From assembly GCA_002506905.1 (NCBI GenBank), contig DAYM01000013.1:1-64000 (forward strand): DNA of 64,000 bases. The letters are read 5' to 3'. Shown here piece after piece: positions 62,760 to 64,000 of the stretch; the first letter of the stretch is position 1, and each line of letters begins with the position of its first letter. Origin of the DNA: Methanomassiliicoccaceae archaeon UBA328. GTDB lineage: Archaea; Thermoplasmatota; Thermoplasmata; Methanomassiliicoccales; Methanomethylophilaceae. The position numbers were made by a program, and so were the translations under genes. The notes beneath the pieces are model-generated. The model was not told the DNA's origin. It saw only the letters and a list, made by a program, of their open reading frames with translations, and did not search any database.

Positions 62760-63373
62760 AACAGCAGATAGGAAGACATCTGAGCTTTGTCGAATGCAGA
62801 GAGTCCATGGGACTCGGAGTGGGAGGAGGACTTGCCCAGAGGGCAACGATCTCCGAAAGCGGTCAGGACGTCGTGGTCATAGCCATGGGTCCCGGAAGAA
62901 GGCATATCACCAAGCCCGTGTGCGAGATCACATATGCGCTGAGGGAAGAAGGCATAGACGCCAGCGTTCTTGTGGTGAATGCAGGTTCCGGAGTTCCGGC
63001 AGATGCGCCCGATATGACGACCGGTTCCCGTTTCGGACTGGACCCCATCGAGGTGGACAGGATACAGCAGTATAAACTGGCCCTGATCCATTTGGGAAAT
63101 GTCCGTCTGCACATCGTGTACAAGGCAAGGCTGATACTCAGGAACGTGAACATCCCGGCGGTCATAATATCGCAGTGCCCCGTGGACTACGAGGATTTCG
63201 CGGCCATAGGGGTGAAGACATCCGTGGTCATGCCACCGGACGACAAGGTCGACACCAAAGGCGAGATCGTAGATATCGTCACAGGCGTGGTCAGAGGGGT
63301 CACGTGTTCACAGGAGAAATTGGATGAGGTGGTCTCCAAGATCCAGAACCATCTTCCCCGTAAGGAGGTATGA
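62756..63373 (+). CDS. mcrC: Methyl-coenzyme M reductase operon protein C
   Basis: A 205-residue McrC protein, a component of the Mcr activation complex together with A2 and methanogenesis marker proteins. It has the family signatures [40 protein letters not shown] and [24 protein letters not shown] ([20 protein letters not shown]). The only reasonable start is a TTG at 62756 overlapping the A2 stop, since an in-frame stop lies just upstream and the next ATG would cut the conserved N-terminus. A GGTGA site precedes it. It lies away from the mcr operon. Confidence 0.95.
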   Translation: MKQQIGRHLSFVECRESMGLGVGGGLAQRATISESGQDVVVIAMGPGRRHITKPVCEITYALREEGIDASVLVVNAGSGVPADAPDMTTGSRFGLDPIEVDRIQQYKLALIHLGNVRLHIVYKARLILRNVNIPAVIISQCPVDYEDFAAIGVKTSVVMPPDDKVDTKGEIVDIVTGVVRGVTCSQEKLDEVVSKIQNHLPRKEV

Positions 63374-63375
63374 CC

Positions 63376-64000
63376 ATGAGGGTCATAGTCAACGGCAAGG
63401 AGAAGAAGCTGAAGAAGGGCGCCACGCTGAAAGATGCGGTGGCCGGGGAGTTCCGCGACAAGGACGCGCTCATCTCGGTGCACCTCTCCACGGAGAAGCT
63501 CATTCACGAGACCAACGATTTCGAATTGGTCACTCCGGTAGGCATCATGGTCCTCCATCTGGATGACAGCGACGATGCCAGGCTGTGGAAGTCGATGATC
63601 GACAATGTCGAGGGATCCACTTCAAGATGGGTCACCAGGGAGGTCGTCGCATTCGGTTCGTTCCCCACGGAGATCAAGGTCGACAGGACCGAGAAGAAGT
63701 ACAAGCCCTACGAATGTTTCTTCGCATTGGGCGGTTTTGACAGTCATACAACATATATGATGATCGCCAGGAAGGACCATTACAGGACCTACGGGGCAGG
63801 TACCGGAAGGATCGGTAAGATCACCGTCGGAAGGCATCTGCTGGACATCATCAAGGAAGGAGAGGAGATAGTCGATATCCGTCCTGTCATGTCCGAGACC
63901 AGCACGGAGAACGTCATAGTCACCAAGGACCTGACATATCCTCTGGACGAGAATTACAGGGTGGAGACGTACGCCAACGTCGTCCTCAACATGCATTCCC
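63376..64000 (+). CDS. Methanogenesis marker protein 3 (UPF0288), partial
   Basis: The frame is open from 63376 to the window edge, giving 208 residues of a longer protein. It begins with a small ubiquitin-like or TGS-like part (MRVIVNGKEKKLKKGATLKD) and continues with YECFFALGGFDSHTTYMMIARKDH and a peptidyl-prolyl-isomerase-like GAGTGRIGKITVGRHLL segment, as in UPF0288/Mmp3. Mmp3 is reported with McrC and A2 in the Mcr activation complex. The ATG at 63376 lies six bases from AAGGAGGT; the ATG at 63370 abuts it. Confidence 0.9.
   Translation, partial: MRVIVNGKEKKLKKGATLKDAVAGEFRDKDALISVHLSTEKLIHETNDFELVTPVGIMVLHLDDSDDARLWKSMIDNVEGSTSRWVTREVVAFGSFPTEIKVDRTEKKYKPYECFFALGGFDSHTTYMMIARKDHYRTYGAGTGRIGKITVGRHLLDIIKEGEEIVDIRPVMSETSTENVIVTKDLTYPLDENYRVETYANVVLNMHS

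Overview
The window is chromosomal DNA from a methanogenic archaeon, most likely of the order Methanomassiliicoccales (class Thermoplasmata). The main evidence is a complete mcrB-mcrD-mcrG-mcrA operon without mcrC, a cobamide-dependent methyl-CoM methyltransferase of the MtaA/MtbA type, archaeal informational genes (PolD large subunit, RNAP subunit D, L10e, RNase P component 4, archaeal SepF, RtcB) and a free-standing 23S rRNA gene. No 16S or 5S gene lies beside the 23S gene, as in Thermoplasma relatives. I see no insertion sequences, prophage, CRISPR array or plasmid functions; this is a dense core-genome segment. Placement below order level is not possible by reading alone.

Layout. 0-4 kb: a short bacterial-style AlaRS, NifB with a NifX-like tail, and UPF0216. 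4-7 kb: 23S rRNA with its own promoters and a long processing stem. 7-10.3 kb: an MBL hydrolase, Sua5/YrdC, methionine aminopeptidase, tRNA-Leu(CAA), an apparently frameshifted zinc-ribbon gene and a helical repeat protein. 10.4-17.3 kb: rps13-rps4-rps11-rpoD, convergent with PolD-DP2 and a Nog1-type GTPase. 17.4-25.3 kb: a 1353-residue anchored surface protein, then a Tes-like radical SAM enzyme, a small ferredoxin and a geranylgeranyl reductase, which together look like a lipid-maturation operon, then a CobW-type GTPase. 25.4-32.5 kb: mevalonate kinase, an aminotransferase, an HD hydrolase and an rnp4-yhbY-serS operon. 32.7-36.8 kb: L10e-Dph2 and mtxX-queD-queC-queE. 36.9-43.8 kb: Mrp plus a NifX-like protein, a VOC protein, a flavodoxin, two proteins of unknown role, and an RND transporter divergent from a TetR regulator. 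43.9-50.9 kb: a PUA protein, SepF, an HD hydrolase, RtcB, tRNA-His(GTG), ArgF, a RecJ-like DHH protein and a phosphoesterase. 51-64 kb: the methanogenesis block.

The methanogenesis block holds the methyl-CoM-forming methyltransferase, a DUF169 protein, mcrBDGA and a DUF2098 protein. After these, on the minus strand, come a YcaO protein (McrA thioglycine), an unrecognised 188-residue protein, a DUF6951-like protein and an HTH/DUF2111-like regulator. Divergent from them are the ATPase component A2, McrC and methanogenesis marker 3. Together these would make methyl-CoM, reduce it to methane, modify McrA and reductively activate Mcr.

Transcription signals are readable. First genes of operons often have a TATA box about 25 nt before the start codon (leaderless or near-leaderless), while internal genes use GGAG/GGTG Shine-Dalgarno sites and ATGA overlaps. 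At several promoters a CGCG-rich element sits just upstream of the TATA box. The most testable regulatory unit is the TetR/RND pair, with three copies of a TTGA-N6-TCAA palindrome placed on the two core promoters.
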